The notes: a model not told the origin generated them from the sequence alone. A stretch of 64,000 nucleotides of DNA from Smaragdicoccus niigatensis DSM 44881 = NBRC 103563 (GCF_000380645.1 NZ_AQXZ01000019.1:62001-126000); one strand, 5' to 3'; counted from the stretch's first letter, positions 1-9,987 are shown. Made by a program: numbers and translations.

Positions 1-1057
1 GTGCGGTCAGCTGCAACCGGCCCGAGGGCAAGGCGAAGCCGGCGGCATTGAGTCCGGACCTGAGCCCGTACGCGAGACCGATCCCGCCGAAAAGTCCGAT
101 GATGCTGCCGAGTACGCCGATCACCGTGGCTTCCAAGGCAACCGAGTTGCGGATCTGGGCCCGACTGGCCCCCGTGGCACGCAGTAGTGCGAGCTCACCG
201 AGGCGTTGCGCGACGATCATCGAGAACGTGTTGTAAATGATGAACGTCGCAACCGTCAGCGAGATGACGCCGAACGCGAAGAGAAAGTAGTTGATGAACC
301 GCAGCGCATTGAAGACCTGACCTCTGAGCTCTTCGCGCACCTCATCGCCGGTCTGCACCTTCAGCCCGGGAAATGCGGTCTGAATCCGGTCCCGCAACTC
401 AGCCGGACTCACATCCTTTCCGGCGACGTCGACGTAGGCGACGTGACTCCCGTCGGTGAACAACTTCTTCGCTTGTTCGGCTTCGAACACCGCGCCGACA
501 TATCCCCCGGTATCAGTGGGGACCTCGTAGATACCGCTGAGCTTGACCGACACCGGGTCGGGCAGGGAATTCACCACGATCCGGACGGAGTCGCCGGGGT
601 GAAGATCCGCCAGCCGGGCGGCTCCGGTGTTGAGCGCGACCTCGCCGTCCTGTGGCGGACGGCCCGCGACGAACCTGAGCTGGTCCGCGATCGCCTGATC
701 CCGCGGGAGATAGGTCATGCCCTCGCTCACCGCGCCGCCATTCTGGATCGGCTTGTTGTCCTTGTCGAGAAGCACGATCGAGCCACGGACGCTCGGGGCG
801 ACCTTGGCGACTCCAGGCACATCGCGAATCTCGGGTACCTGGCCCAACGTGATCGCACCACTCGGACCTTCGCCGCTCACGCGAACGTCGACGCCTTTCG
901 CAAGGTTCTCGAAGATTCCGTCGAACGTCCTCTTCAGCGAGTCCGTGAACACAAAGGAACCCGCCACGAACGCCGTGCCCAGCACGACCGCAAGCAGCGT
1001 GAGCACGAGGCGGACCTTGTGCGCGGCGAGATTCCGCAGCGAGATCTTCCAGATCAT
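1..1057 (-). CDS. FtsX/MacB-type ABC transporter permease, 3' part missing
   Basis: Reading the minus strand from an ATG at 1057 gives an uninterrupted frame of about 352 codons running off the window edge. It begins MIWKISLRNLAAHKVRL and continues into a hydrophobic helix (about residues 17-37), the usual start of MacB/FtsX permeases. A long extracytoplasmic MacB_PCD-like region follows, then two more hydrophobic segments around a typical RLGELALLRATGASRAQI motif. It lies 16 bp downstream of its ATPase on the same strand, so the two form an exporter (substrate not evident, probably a lipoprotein, lipid or peptide). The C-terminal half, where MacB-like proteins have further helices or a second FtsX domain, is outside the window. 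Confidence 0.9.
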   Translation of the reverse strand, partial: MIWKISLRNLAAHKVRLVLTLLAVVLGTAFVAGSFVFTDSLKRTFDGIFENLAKGVDVRVSGEGPSGAITLGQVPEIRDVPGVAKVAPSVRGSIVLLDKDNKPIQNGGAVSEGMTYLPRDQAIADQLRFVAGRPPQDGEVALNTGAARLADLHPGDSVRIVVNSLPDPVSVKLSGIYEVPTDTGGYVGAVFEAEQAKKLFTDGSHVAYVDVAGKDVSPAELRDRIQTAFPGLKVQTGDEVREELRGQVFNALRFINYFLFAFGVISLTVATFIIYNTFSMIVAQRLGELALLRATGASRAQIRNSVALEATVIGVLGSIIGLFGGIGLAYGLRSGLNAAGFALPSGRLQLTA

Positions 1058-1073
1058 CCGGACACCAGAAGTA

Positions 1074-2864
1074 TCACCTCACCGCTTCGAACAGCTTCAT
1101 GCGCTCGAGAACCGAGTCCGCAGTCGGCGCGGTCAATTCGTCGACGATCGCGCCGTCGGCGAGGAAGACGACTCGGTCGGCGTAGCTGGCCGCCGACGGG
1201 GCGTGGGTCACGATGACGACGGTCTGGCCGAACTCGTCGACTGCCGCCCGCAAGATCGACAGCACCTCACCGGACGACCGCGAGTCGAGGTTGCCGGTCG
1301 GCTCGTCGCCGAAGATGATGTCGGGCTTGGCCACCAATGCGCGCGCACACGCCACTCGTTGCTGCTGGCCACCCGACAATTCGCTCGGGCGGTGTCCGAG
1401 CCGGTCCCGTAGTCCGAGTCGCGAAATGATGGTGTCGAGCCACGCCCGGTCCACCGTCTTGCCCGCGATGTCGATCGGCAGCGTGATGTTCTCCAGCGCG
1501 GTCAACGTCGGAACGAGGTTGAACGCCTGGAAGACGAATCCGATCCGGTCGCGTCGCAACGCCGTCATCTGGTTGTCCGACAGTCCGGTGAGCCTCGTTT
1601 CCCCGATCAACACCTGACCGCTGGTGGTCGAATCCAAGCCGGCCAGGCAATGCATCAAGGTCGATTTTCCGGAGCCCGATGGGCCCATGATGGCGGTGAA
1701 CTCCCCTTTTCCGAACTCGACCGAAATTCCGGCGAGTGCTCGTACCAAGGTGTCGCCGGCACCGTATGTCCGGACGACATTCACCGCACGAGCGGCAGCT
1801 TCGTGCCGCGGCGCGCGACCGCCGTTGACCGGAGGTCTTTCGGACACATACCGGTCGACGGGCCGATCGAATCGCTCGCGTGGCGCGGGAGCCGGGACGA
1901 CTGTCTTGAGCGAGCCGGCGAATCGGCCATCCACATAGGACCAAAACCGATCTCGTAGCTGGTGGTGTATGTCGTCGTCGACACGCTGCGTGCCCAGCAA
2001 TTCCGTCAGATCCTCGACCAACGCACGGTCCACGTCGCCTGGAATCGATGGCTTTCCCAACGCCAGCGCACGCCAATCCTGCGGCGTTGCACCTTCGGTC
2101 CACGATTCGAAGACCTGCCGGCAGACGTCATCGATTCGCTCGTCGAGTCGCACCGTTTCGACGGTCGTGTCGCCGCCCTCCCAAGCGGACGAGGGTGCGG
2201 TGGTGACGTGTGCAAACGTGTGTCGGCGCGTCGGACGTCGTGGGGTCCGCCGCGTCCCGCCGGACGGCAGCGCCACCGGCGGGGCCGAGGCCGCCGGGTC
2301 GGGGGCCTCCGGAGTCGTCATCCGCCGGGAGAAGGCGGCGTCGACCACCCCGCCATCGAACAGATCGAGGCTGTCGGCGGCATCCCGGAGGTATTCGCTG
2401 ATTCCGTGGGGCTTTCCCGCGGCATTCGGCAACGCCAGAACGGTCACCTGGGCACCGCGGGATTGCGCCTCCTCGACGGCCTCCGCCAGGTCATCCTCGC
2501 CGGAGACCACGAACATCGCCTCCACGACCCCGTTCGAGGCATGCGCCACGAGATCGAGTCCGATCCGCAGGTCGACTCCCTGCTGACCGCTGTCGTGGCC
2601 CGCTTTGGCGAGTCGAAGCTTGACGCGCGGTAATCCCCCGATGGCCTGCTGAACCGATTCGGCGGACTCTCCTTGGGCCGAGTCGTACCAATGCGCCCGC
2701 AGTAGCGGCAGTCCAGACTGGGATTCGGCGTGCGCGACGAGAGCCGACATGAGCCGCTCATAGTCGACGTCGATTCCGGCGCGCTGCGATCTTCCGGTCA
2801 CGCGGGCGGATGCCGCGGCGAAGAGGTACCCCGCGTCGATGTACAGAGCGCAATGCGGACGCAT
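1074..2864 (-). CDS. NYN-domain RNase fused in frame to ABC exporter ATPase
   Basis: 596 aa. Residues 1 to about 190 form a PIN-like NYN nuclease domain: YIDAGYL supplies the first acidic residue, VDLRIGLD and VVSGEDDLAEA supply others. A Ser/Pro/Thr-rich linker and a helical NYN-associated region end near residue 335. Residues 360-596 are a LolD/MacB-type ATPase with Walker A GPSGSGKST (about 394), signature LSGGQQQ (about 496) and Walker B IIFGDEP (about 517). No stop codon separates the halves. An in-frame GTG at 1847 (reading MSERPPVNGG) could start a free ATPase of 257 aa, but it has no clear Shine-Dalgarno sequence. The ATPase partner is the permease immediately downstream. NYN proteins and ABC ATPases are normally separate; whether both forms are made here is inference. 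Confidence 0.85.
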   Translation of the reverse strand: MRPHCALYIDAGYLFAAASARVTGRSQRAGIDVDYERLMSALVAHAESQSGLPLLRAHWYDSAQGESAESVQQAIGGLPRVKLRLAKAGHDSGQQGVDLRIGLDLVAHASNGVVEAMFVVSGEDDLAEAVEEAQSRGAQVTVLALPNAAGKPHGISEYLRDAADSLDLFDGGVVDAAFSRRMTTPEAPDPAASAPPVALPSGGTRRTPRRPTRRHTFAHVTTAPSSAWEGGDTTVETVRLDERIDDVCRQVFESWTEGATPQDWRALALGKPSIPGDVDRALVEDLTELLGTQRVDDDIHHQLRDRFWSYVDGRFAGSLKTVVPAPAPRERFDRPVDRYVSERPPVNGGRAPRHEAAARAVNVVRTYGAGDTLVRALAGISVEFGKGEFTAIMGPSGSGKSTLMHCLAGLDSTTSGQVLIGETRLTGLSDNQMTALRRDRIGFVFQAFNLVPTLTALENITLPIDIAGKTVDRAWLDTIISRLGLRDRLGHRPSELSGGQQQRVACARALVAKPDIIFGDEPTGNLDSRSSGEVLSILRAAVDEFGQTVVIVTHAPSAASYADRVVFLADGAIVDELTAPTADSVLERMKLFEAVR

Positions 2865-3019
2865 GGAAGACCCCCATATCGGCTTCGGTCAGTTCACCGA
2901 GTCATGGCCGACTACTACCTGTCCATCATGCGCAACGAAACTCCCGTCTGCCTCAACACTGATCTAAATTGACCTTGGAAAAGGGTGGTTGGGCCTTCCA
3001 ACGTGGACGGAAATGCGGG
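2865..3019. other. Intergenic region, tex 3' end / NYN-ABC promoter
   Basis: 155 bp between the start of the NYN-ABC gene and the end of tex, both on the minus strand. It is more AT-rich than its neighbours. Just after the tex stop, the minus strand has a small inverted repeat (GTTGG-AAGGC-CCAAC) followed a few bases later by CCCTTTT, which may be a weak terminator. No convincing small ORF. Confidence 0.4.
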
Positions 3020-5302
3020 TCACCGCCCAAATCCGGCTTTTCGCAGGGCCTCGGCCATCGAACCCGATGGCGCGGGACGCTGGTCCTGACGAGGCTGTTG
3101 ACGAGCCTGCGGTGGCCGCCCCGGCTGGCGATTGCCCGCCGGCCGGGACTGCTGCGGAGCCTTGGCCGGCGCCGCTTCGTCCTCGAGACGCAGTGTCAGG
3201 CTGATGCGGTTTCGAGGCACATCGACTTCGATCACCTTGACGCGCACGACGTCACCGGACTTCACGATCTCGCGCGGGTCCCGCACGAAATTGTGCGACA
3301 TCGCGGACACGTGGACGAGACCGTCCTGGTGGACTCCGATGTCGACGAATGCACCGAAGGCCGCGACGTTTGTGACGACGCCCTCGAGCACCATTCCGGG
3401 CTTGAGGTCTCCGACCTTCTCGACGCCGTCGGCGAAAGTGGCCGTCTTGAACTCCGGACGCGGGTCCCGGCCCGGCTTCTCGAGCTCGGCGATGATGTCG
3501 GTGACGGTCGGGACACCGAACTGCTCGTCGGTGAACTCGGCCGGGCGCAGCGAACGCAACACCGCGGTGTTGCCGATCAGCTCCGGAACTGCGCTGCCGG
3601 TCTTCGACAGGATCTTGCGCACCACGGGATACGCCTCCGGGTGCACCGCCGACGAATCCAGCGGGTCATCACCGCCGCGAATCCGAAGGAATCCGGCGCA
3701 CTGCTCGAACGCCTTCGGCCCGAGCCGCGGGACCGACTTCAGCGCTCGCCGAGAACGGAACGAACCGTGTTCGTCGCGGTGCGCGACGATGGCTTCGGCG
3801 AGGGCACTGGAAATGCCGGAGACCCGCGACAGCAGGGGCACGGACGCGGTGTTGACGTCCACCCCGACCGCGTTCACCGCGTCCTCGACGACCACGCCGA
3901 GCGAACGCGCGAGCAGAGTCTCCGACACATCGTGTTGGTACTGCCCCACGCCGATCGACTTCGGCTCGATCTTCACGAGTTCGGCCAGCGGATCCTGCAG
4001 ACGCCGGGCGATCGACACGGCGCCGCGAAGCGAGACATCCATGTCCGGAAGCTCCGCAGAGGCGTACGCCGAAGCGGAGTACACCGATGCACCGGCCTCC
4101 GACACGACGACCTTGGTCGGCTTCCTGCCTGGAATGCGGCTGATGAGCTCGGCGGCGAGCGCGTCCGTCTCCCGCGATGCCGTGCCATTACCGATGGCGA
4201 TCAACTCCACGCCATGACGCTCGACGAGGGCACCGAGTACCGCGATCGCCTGCTCGGACTTGCTGTGCGGCTTGTGTGGGTAGATGACCTGCGTATCGAC
4301 GACCTTGCCGGTCGAATCGACGACCGCGACCTTGACGCCTGTGCGAAATCCGGGGTCGAGGCCCATCGTCGCCCGAGTACCCGCCGGCGCAGCGAGCAGC
4401 AGGTCCTTGAGGTTCATGGCGAAGACGTCGACCGCCGCGCGCTCGGCCGCCTGACGCAGGCGGGTACGCGTGTCGAGCGCCAGGCTCACCTCGATCTTGG
4501 TACGCCAAGCCCACTTGACCGTGTCGGAAAGCCAGCGGTCCGCCGGGCGTCCACGGTCGGCAATCCCGAACTTCGCCGCAATCCGGCGCTCGTAGCCGTC
4601 CGACTCGTCACCGGTGTTGAAGTCGAGAGACAGCACCTCTTCCTTCTCGCCACGGAGCAGCGCGAGAATCCGATGCGACGGCATTTTCTCGAAGGGCTCA
4701 CTGAATTCGAAGTAGTCCTTGAACTTCGCGCCGGCCTCTTCCTTGCCTTTACGAACCTGGCAGCGAACTTCGCCGCTCTTCCAGACGACGTCGCGAAGCT
4801 CACCCACGAGGTCGGCATCTTCGGAGAACTTCTCGACCAGGATGGCGCGCGCACCCTCGAGTTCCTCGGCGGTGTACTGCGCCGGATCGGTCGTGGGGTC
4901 GCTCAGGAGGCCTTCGGCGACCGGCTCGAGACCCGCCTCACGAGCGATCTGCGCCTTGGTCCGGCGCTTGGGCTTGAACGGCAGGTAGATGTCCTCGAGG
5001 CGAGCCTTCGTGTCCGCGGCGAGAATGCGCTGCTCGAGGGCGGCATCGAGCTTGCCCTGCGAACGGATCGAATCGAGGACGGTCTTCCGGCGGTCTTCGA
5101 GCTCGCGCAGGTACGACAGACGCTCCTCGAGCGTGCGCAATTGCGCATCATCGAGACCGCCCGTCACCTCCTTGCGGTACCGCGCGATGAACGGCACGGT
5201 CGAGCCTCCATCGAGAAGATCGATTGCGGCCTTGACCTGCCATTCTTCACAGCCAAGCTCGTCGGCAATCCGGACACTGATCGGGGTAACAGAGATCGTC
5301 AC
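3020..5302 (-). CDS. tex: Tex family RNA-binding transcription accessory protein
   Basis: 760 aa from a GTG at 5302 ([16 protein letters not shown]), chosen because the longer frame would overlap the upstream hydrolase gene and the family begins here. Order: N-terminal Tex helical region, YqgF/RuvX-like nuclease fold ([17 protein letters not shown] and later [12 protein letters not shown]), helix-hairpin-helix region ([17 protein letters not shown] ... [18 protein letters not shown]), C-terminal S1 RNA-binding domain ([20 protein letters not shown] ... [10 protein letters not shown]), then a Gln/Pro/Arg-rich tail. Tex binds nucleic acid and affects transcription and stress or toxin expression in several bacteria. 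It probably shares a transcript with the PhaC-like gene, whose stop lies 20 bp upstream. Confidence 0.96.
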   Translation of the reverse strand: MTISVTPISVRIADELGCEEWQVKAAIDLLDGGSTVPFIARYRKEVTGGLDDAQLRTLEERLSYLRELEDRRKTVLDSIRSQGKLDAALEQRILAADTKARLEDIYLPFKPKRRTKAQIAREAGLEPVAEGLLSDPTTDPAQYTAEELEGARAILVEKFSEDADLVGELRDVVWKSGEVRCQVRKGKEEAGAKFKDYFEFSEPFEKMPSHRILALLRGEKEEVLSLDFNTGDESDGYERRIAAKFGIADRGRPADRWLSDTVKWAWRTKIEVSLALDTRTRLRQAAERAAVDVFAMNLKDLLLAAPAGTRATMGLDPGFRTGVKVAVVDSTGKVVDTQVIYPHKPHSKSEQAIAVLGALVERHGVELIAIGNGTASRETDALAAELISRIPGRKPTKVVVSEAGASVYSASAYASAELPDMDVSLRGAVSIARRLQDPLAELVKIEPKSIGVGQYQHDVSETLLARSLGVVVEDAVNAVGVDVNTASVPLLSRVSGISSALAEAIVAHRDEHGSFRSRRALKSVPRLGPKAFEQCAGFLRIRGGDDPLDSSAVHPEAYPVVRKILSKTGSAVPELIGNTAVLRSLRPAEFTDEQFGVPTVTDIIAELEKPGRDPRPEFKTATFADGVEKVGDLKPGMVLEGVVTNVAAFGAFVDIGVHQDGLVHVSAMSHNFVRDPREIVKSGDVVRVKVIEVDVPRNRISLTLRLEDEAAPAKAPQQSRPAGNRQPGRPPQARQQPRQDQRPAPSGSMAEALRKAGFGR

Positions 5303-5322
5303 CCGGCCGACAGTAATCCCTT

Positions 5323-6375
5323 TTAGTCGTCCAGAGAATTCAGGAATTCCGCGAGTCGAGTCCACGTGGTCGCGCGAGCGTCCGAACCTGCGAGGGCGCC
5401 CAGGTGGCTGCCCGGCACGATCTCGATCCGCACGCTCGGAGAGCCGGTGAGAACGTGGGCTGCCGCCTCGACGGACTTCCGCGGAGCGAGGACGTCACCA
5501 GTCGCGGCGAAGGCGAGGACGGGCACCTTGACGTTCGCCAGCTCGATCTTGCGGTCGCCGATCGTGAAATGACCGTCCGCAAGATCGTTGGCGAGCATCA
5601 AGCGCACATAGACCTGGTTGTACAGACGACCCGGGTACGCGTAGAGCTGCTGGGTGAACCGCTCGACGGCGTTCATCCGGACGAGCGTGTCCTTGTCGGC
5701 GAGGTTCTTGATGATGAACCACGGGCGCTTGATTTCACGTTCGAGTGCAGCAGCCCGGAAGCTCAGCCGTACTGCGGGCGCGTGGATGTTGCCCGCCACG
5801 CGAATCGCGTTCGAGATGAGGTGACCGCCGGTGTACTTGGCAGCTTCACGCAGCAAGTGCACACCCGGGTACTCGGAGTAGTCGATCGGCGTGGTGACGG
5901 CCGTGACCGACCGCACCGGCAAATCCGGGTTGGCAGCCATCGTGAGGTAGCTCAGGGTGCCACCGAGGCTCCAACCAAGGATGTCGATGTACTGATCGCC
6001 GTGCGCCGCGGAGACCCGCTCGATCGCTTGCGGGACGATGTCGTCGAACCAGTCCTCGAAGCCCATGCCGCGGTCTTCCCAAGTGATCTCGCCGTAGTCC
6101 ACGACGTAAACAGTGCGGCCCTGTTCGATGAGGAACTCGATGAGGCTCTGGCCAGGCCGAAGGTCGTAGCACAACGCGGGTGCGGCCAGCGGCGGGACGA
6201 GCAGGATCGGCTTCCCAACGTCGGCGCCATAGCGACGAAGCAGACGGTGCGGTTCGTCGAAGAGAACTTCCGACGGAGTTGGCACGAAAGGCTCGATCGT
6301 CCCGTTCAGCAGGGCCCACCCATTGGTGGCCGCGTCGCCGAACAGATCGATCCAGCGCTGGTCAATCAAACCCAC
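5323..6375 (-). CDS. PhaC-like alpha/beta hydrolase with Ser nucleophile
   Basis: 350 aa, the length of class III polyhydroxyalkanoate synthases. The GTG start at 6375 is served by AAGGAG, which is also the last two codons of trmD. The fold matches PhaC: oxyanion region [23 protein letters not shown], nucleophile elbow GWSLGG (Ser136), acidic residue in [13 protein letters not shown] and histidine in GSHLGALAG. True synthases have Cys in the G-x-C-x-G-G box; here it is Ser, so a thioesterase, depolymerase or lipase-like activity on acyl-CoA or polyester is at least as likely as synthesis. No phasin or phaA/phaB genes are nearby. It is translationally coupled to trmD and followed by tex. Confidence 0.85.
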   Translation of the reverse strand: MGLIDQRWIDLFGDAATNGWALLNGTIEPFVPTPSEVLFDEPHRLLRRYGADVGKPILLVPPLAAPALCYDLRPGQSLIEFLIEQGRTVYVVDYGEITWEDRGMGFEDWFDDIVPQAIERVSAAHGDQYIDILGWSLGGTLSYLTMAANPDLPVRSVTAVTTPIDYSEYPGVHLLREAAKYTGGHLISNAIRVAGNIHAPAVRLSFRAAALEREIKRPWFIIKNLADKDTLVRMNAVERFTQQLYAYPGRLYNQVYVRLMLANDLADGHFTIGDRKIELANVKVPVLAFAATGDVLAPRKSVEAAAHVLTGSPSVRIEIVPGSHLGALAGSDARATTWTRLAEFLNSLDD

Positions 6376-6381
6376 TAGTGC

Positions 6382-7065
6382 TCACTCCTTTGGAAGCAGG
6401 TCTGGCCGTCGCTGCTGCGTACGCAGCAGCGATTGCTCACGGCGCCATTGTGCAACCTTGGCGTGGTCACCCGATAGAAGAACGTGAGGTACATCAAGTC
6501 CGCGCCACGACGCCGGACGGGTGTACGACGGGCCCTCGAGAAGTCCGTCGGAGAACGAATCCTCTTGGTGTGACTGCTGATTCCCGAGAACTCCGGGCAG
6601 CAGCCGGGTCACGGCCTCAGCCATGACGAGAACCGCCGCCTCGCCGCCGATGAGGACGTAGTCACCGATGCTGACCTCTTCGACGCGCACACGTCTGGAC
6701 GCATCGTCGAAGACCCGCTGGTCGATGCCTTCATAGCGCCCACACGCGAACACGAGGTGCTTCTCGCCGGCCCAGCGCTGTGCGGTCTCTTGTGTGAAGG
6801 GCACACCGGCCGGCGTCGGGACAACGAGCAACGCGTCGTCCGGGCAGACCTCGTCGAGCGCATCGCCCCAGATATTGGGCCGCATGACCATGCCCGGTCC
6901 GCCACCGTAAGGAGCGTCGTCGACCGACTTGTGCACGTCGTGCGTCCACTTTCGAAGGTCGTGAACGTCGACGTCGATGAGTCCCTTGTCGATCGCCTTC
7001 CCGAGGAGCGCAATGCGAAGTGGGTCGAGGTACTCCGGGAACGTCGTGACGACCGTCAGCTTCAT
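6382..7065 (-). CDS. trmD: tRNA (guanine37-N1)-methyltransferase TrmD
   Basis: 227 aa SPOUT methyltransferase that makes m1G37 in tRNAs reading CNN/CGG codons and prevents +1 frameshifting. Visible motifs: N-terminal [38 protein letters not shown] in the knotted SAM site, and [21 protein letters not shown]. Length is normal. The ATG overlaps the rimM stop (ATGA), so the order rpsP-khpA-rimM-trmD is one operon, as in other actinobacteria. rplS, which often follows trmD, is not in this window; a PhaC-like gene takes its place. Confidence 0.98.
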   Translation of the reverse strand: MKLTVVTTFPEYLDPLRIALLGKAIDKGLIDVDVHDLRKWTHDVHKSVDDAPYGGGPGMVMRPNIWGDALDEVCPDDALLVVPTPAGVPFTQETAQRWAGEKHLVFACGRYEGIDQRVFDDASRRVRVEEVSIGDYVLIGGEAAVLVMAEAVTRLLPGVLGNQQSHQEDSFSDGLLEGPSYTRPASWRGLDVPHVLLSGDHAKVAQWRREQSLLRTQQRRPDLLPKE

Positions 7066-7577
7066 AAGTCGAGGAGACCCTCAGGAGGGTCGACGACCAT
7101 GCCGTCGGCGCGCGTCACCGAGGTGACGATCGCAGACACGAACGGGATGAGAATCTCGCGGCCGTCGGGGGCCTTGACCGACAGCAGCTCGCCGGCGCCG
7201 GTGTGCAAGACCTCTTTGACCGTGCCGATGTCGGTGCCGTCGCCAAGACGCACCGCCATTCCTTCGAGTTCGTGGTCGTAGAACTCGTCGGGATCGTCGG
7301 GCGAGGTGAGAGTGGCCGAATCGATGACCAACAGCCAGCCGCGCAGCGCGTCGGATTCGGTGCGGTCCGCGACGCCGTCAACGGTCAGCAGAAGACGGCC
7401 GGAATGTTCGCGGACGCTGCGAACCACAAGTGGCTTGGTACGCCGCTCGCGCGGCGCGCGTGCAGTGAGCACGGCGCCGACAACGAAGCGGTCCTCCGGT
7501 TCGTCAGTCCGGACTTCGACGACCAGTTCGCCATGCACACCGTGCGATTTGGCGATCCGGCCAATGACGAGTTCCAC
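7062..7577 (-). CDS. rimM: 16S rRNA processing protein RimM
   Basis: 171 aa from a GTG at 7577 ([18 protein letters not shown]), which follows the khpA stop by 13 nt; the longer frame upstream is not conserved in type. The N-terminal RimM beta-barrel ([17 protein letters not shown]) and C-terminal PRC-barrel ([12 protein letters not shown] ... [11 protein letters not shown]) are both present. RimM binds ribosomal protein S19 and helps mature the 30S head. It overlaps trmD by 4 nt (ATGA), indicating translational coupling. Confidence 0.96.
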   Translation of the reverse strand: MELVIGRIAKSHGVHGELVVEVRTDEPEDRFVVGAVLTARAPRERRTKPLVVRSVREHSGRLLLTVDGVADRTESDALRGWLLVIDSATLTSPDDPDEFYDHELEGMAVRLGDGTDIGTVKEVLHTGAGELLSVKAPDGREILIPFVSAIVTSVTRADGMVVDPPEGLLDL

Positions 7578-7590
7578 GGTGGGGTGGAAC

Positions 7591-7833
7591 TTACTGATCT
7601 GTGTCGACGACGTCGACGCGGATGCCGCGGCCACCGATACCGGCGACGAGGGTCCGCAGCGCGGTAGCCGTACGACCACCGCGACCGATCACCTTGCCGA
7701 GGTCGTCCGGGTGGACGTGAACCTCGACGGTGCGGCCGCGACGACCGGTGATCAGCTCGACCCGGACCTCGTCCGGGTTCGAGACGATTCCTTTGACGAG
7801 ATGCTCGACGGCATCAGCGACAACGGCACTCAC
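7591..7833 (-). CDS. khpA: KH-domain RNA-binding protein KhpA
   Basis: 80 aa, essentially a single type-II KH domain. The RNA-binding GxxG loop is seen in GKVIGRGGRTATALRT. Usual partner in Gram-positives is KhpB/Jag; that gene is not here. The GTG start shares one base with the rpsP stop (TAGTG), so it is coupled to rpsP and followed by rimM. The placement rpsP-khpA-rimM-trmD suggests a role in ribosome assembly or sRNA binding. Confidence 0.94.
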   Translation of the reverse strand: MSAVVADAVEHLVKGIVSNPDEVRVELITGRRGRTVEVHVHPDDLGKVIGRGGRTATALRTLVAGIGGRGIRVDVVDTDQ

Positions 7834-8276
7834 TATTCGGCAGCCTCAGCGGTCTCGGCCGGTGCCTCAGCGGCCTTCTCGGCGTCCTTCTTCGGGGCCT
7901 TCTTCTTGGGGGTGATGGCCGGAGCCTCGCCACCCTCGACCTCGGCGAGCGCAGCGTTGAAGAGGTCCTGCTTCGACGGCTTCGGAGCCTTGACCTTCAG
8001 CGTGCCCTCGGCACCCGGGAGGCCCTTGAACTTCTGCCAGTCACCAGTGATCTTGAGGAGGTGAAGAACCGGCTCGGTCGGCTGTGCGCCAACGCTGAGC
8101 CAGTACTGAGCGCGCTCCGAGTTGACCTCGATGAGCGACGGCTCTTCCTTCGGGTGGTACTTGCCGATGCTCTCGATCGCGCGGCCATCACGGCGGCTGC
8201 GGGCGTCGGCGACGATGATCCGGTACTGCGGGTTGCGGATCTTGCCAAGACGGGTGAGCTTGATCTTTACAGCCAC
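7833..8276 (-). CDS. rpsP: 30S ribosomal protein bS16
   Basis: 147 aa from a GTG at 8276 ([20 protein letters not shown]) with AAAGG a few bases upstream. The first 85 or so residues are the S16 core ([38 protein letters not shown]). The rest is an Ala/Lys/Glu-rich tail (PKKKAPKKD...), a common actinobacterial extension. First gene of the rpsP-khpA-rimM-trmD operon; its promoter must lie in the 190 bp upstream. Confidence 0.98.
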   Translation of the reverse strand: MAVKIKLTRLGKIRNPQYRIIVADARSRRDGRAIESIGKYHPKEEPSLIEVNSERAQYWLSVGAQPTEPVLHLLKITGDWQKFKGLPGAEGTLKVKAPKPSKQDLFNAALAEVEGGEAPAITPKKKAPKKDAEKAAEAPAETAEAAE

Positions 8277-8466
8277 TATTGGGCCTTTCTGATGTTCGCT
8301 GCGGTGAAGCAGCCAATGGTCACAGTGCAATTCAGCGACCCACACGGAATGCAGGCCCGGTTTTGCGTTTGATTGGTGTTGTGACCGCCGCGCGGTTCGG
8401 AACCGGAGACGGGCTAACGGGAGTCCATTGTGCCAGAGGACACGTCAGGCGAGAAAATCGGTGCCC
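8277..8466. promoter_or_regulatory. rpsP upstream region / DUF4333 gene 3' region
   Basis: 190 bp between two minus-strand genes. It should carry the rpsP operon promoter and the end of the upstream transcript. A 13-bp palindrome CGGTTCGGAACCG lies at about 8394-8406 and could be part of a terminator or operator. I cannot assign -35/-10 elements with confidence. Confidence 0.4.
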
Positions 8467-9012
8467 TCAGGCCTGCCATACCCCGTTGAATTCCACGTGC
8501 ATGCCCTCAGCCACGGTGACGGTGATCTTCATTGTTCCCTTGTCACCGTCGTCCGCTTCGACTGCACAGTCGGCGACTGCACCAACCTGCCCGGGAATCG
8601 ATCCTCCGGGGCAGTCCAGTTTCGTCAGCGTGAATCCGTTCTGCTGCTTGAAGATCTCGCTGAGGACTTCTTTCGCGCGTGCCGCCGAGAGCTTGCGCGT
8701 GCTGTCGATCACTTCCGAGTTGAAGTAGATCTTGTCGTCCTTCGTCTCGGTGAACGAAACCTTGATATCGGCGGTGACGCCGTCTGAGGTCGCGGTGCAG
8801 GTCGCCGTCTGCCCAGAAGTCGCATTCAACGAGTCCTTGCAGGTGACATCGACCGTCTCGCCGGTCTTGTCCTTGAACTGCTGAGCGATCGACTTCGCCA
8901 GGTCGTCAGCCGAGATGCTGGAGGTGGACGCCTCACAACTGAAGGCGGTCGCGAACACCGCCGCGGCGGCAGCAGCAAGAACAGACAAGCGGCGGACTCG
9001 GAGCGTGCTCAT
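8467..9012 (-). CDS. Secreted protein with two DUF4333-like repeats
   Basis: 181 aa. A signal peptide (RVRRLSVLAAAAAAVFATAF) ends at Cys26, possibly lipidated, although the -2 Phe is a poor lipobox. The mature part has two similar modules: residues about 34-100 (ADDLAKSIAQQFKDKTG ... VTCKDSLNATSGQTATCTA) and about 110-181 (AKEVLSEIFKQQNG ... LDCPGGSIPGQVGAVADCAV), each with a pair of cysteines. This is the DUF4333 pattern of exported mycobacterial-type proteins; function unknown. The -10-like hexamer TAATGT stands 6 nt before the ATG, so the mRNA is probably leaderless. Confidence 0.85.
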   Translation of the reverse strand: MSTLRVRRLSVLAAAAAAVFATAFSCEASTSSISADDLAKSIAQQFKDKTGETVDVTCKDSLNATSGQTATCTATSDGVTADIKVSFTETKDDKIYFNSEVIDSTRKLSAARAKEVLSEIFKQQNGFTLTKLDCPGGSIPGQVGAVADCAVEADDGDKGTMKITVTVAEGMHVEFNGVWQA

Positions 9013-9059
9013 AGTCCGACATTAATCCGACCGGGACGCCACATAAAGGGCGAATCGGG

Positions 9060-9959
9060 CTACGGCTGACGCATGCGAATCTGAATATCTGCCCGCCCGC
9101 ACTCGCCCACGAAGCCGTCCCTTTCCGCAGCAGTTGCGGTGGGCATATCGCAGGTCCAGCCATCGAATTCGGCGGACCAGGTGTTGCCGCTGTGCTCGAG
9201 GAACCGGTCGGATACATACCGAATCACCACCGCTTCCGCGTCGTGGCAACTGATGACACCCGCGTCGACGTGGACGCGCACCTGGGCGCCGGTCGAGGGA
9301 ACGCGCACCGTCTTGCACGTGCTGCCCGGAACAACGTCAGGTCCCGAGGACCGGTACGCCTGCCCAGTGCCAGCCGGGGTGTACACGAGCGTGCCTACGC
9401 GTCCGGAGATCGTGAAGCCCTTGCCGGTCGAGTCGGATTTGCAGGACACCCCCGTACCCGTCGCGTTGCACGTGAATCCGGCGGCGCTGATGGTTTCGCC
9501 GGCATTCAGTACCTGCGCGAGATCCTTGCCGTTGGGCCCGACTGCCCAGAAGAACGGCTGCCCGAGCGAGTAGAACGCGGAGTCCTCGTTCTTCCCGACG
9601 ACGAGCGAATCCGGTTGAGCCGGATTTCCGTTGAAGTGGTCGGGCACCAAGGGAGCGTCGTCGAAGCCCTTGTTCGTCGGTGCCCCGGGCTGGCAGCCGG
9701 CCACCGGATCGGATACCCGCGAGATGAACATCTGCGGGACGATCGCGCAGCGCCACTGCCGATCCGCCGTCGCGAACCAATAGGCGCCCGTCACCTCGTT
9801 CTCGAGGTAGAAGCGGTCGGCCGACACATCGTGCGGCGTCGTGGATGGACCGGCGCTCGAAGCTCCGGTTGACACCGCGGAACCCTCCGTTGAGCTCGAA
9901 CAACCGCCGAGCATCAGCAGGGCCGCGAGGGCCAGCGTGCACAACCCCCAGCGAGACAT
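9060..9959 (-). CDS. Putative lipoprotein, unknown function
   Basis: 299 aa. The signal peptide LALAALLMLGGC has a good lipobox (LGGC) with lipidated Cys20, followed by a Ser/Thr/Gly linker. The mature domain is rich in cysteines (about ten) and aromatic residues, with patterns such as DRQWRCAIVP and EFDGWTCDMPT that look like exported, disulfide-bonded domains of Mycobacteriales. I do not recognise a family with known function. TACACT lies 8 nt before the ATG, suggesting a short-leader or leaderless transcript. It precedes the DUF4333 gene by 47 bp. Confidence 0.8.
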   Translation of the reverse strand: MSRWGLCTLALAALLMLGGCSSSTEGSAVSTGASSAGPSTTPHDVSADRFYLENEVTGAYWFATADRQWRCAIVPQMFISRVSDPVAGCQPGAPTNKGFDDAPLVPDHFNGNPAQPDSLVVGKNEDSAFYSLGQPFFWAVGPNGKDLAQVLNAGETISAAGFTCNATGTGVSCKSDSTGKGFTISGRVGTLVYTPAGTGQAYRSSGPDVVPGSTCKTVRVPSTGAQVRVHVDAGVISCHDAEAVVIRYVSDRFLEHSGNTWSAEFDGWTCDMPTATAAERDGFVGECGRADIQIRMRQP

Positions 9960-9987
9960 AGATGGGCAGTGTATGTGCTGCCCTCTC

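Noticed and set aside
2969-5326. 785-codon plus-strand frame opposite tex
   Set aside because: Shadow of tex caused by GC-rich third positions; protein is His/Arg/Asp-rich with no domain, while the minus frame is a full Tex protein. The same holds for the long plus frames opposite glnD (19858-22494), pyc (42595-45375) and ppk (minus, 58299-60344).
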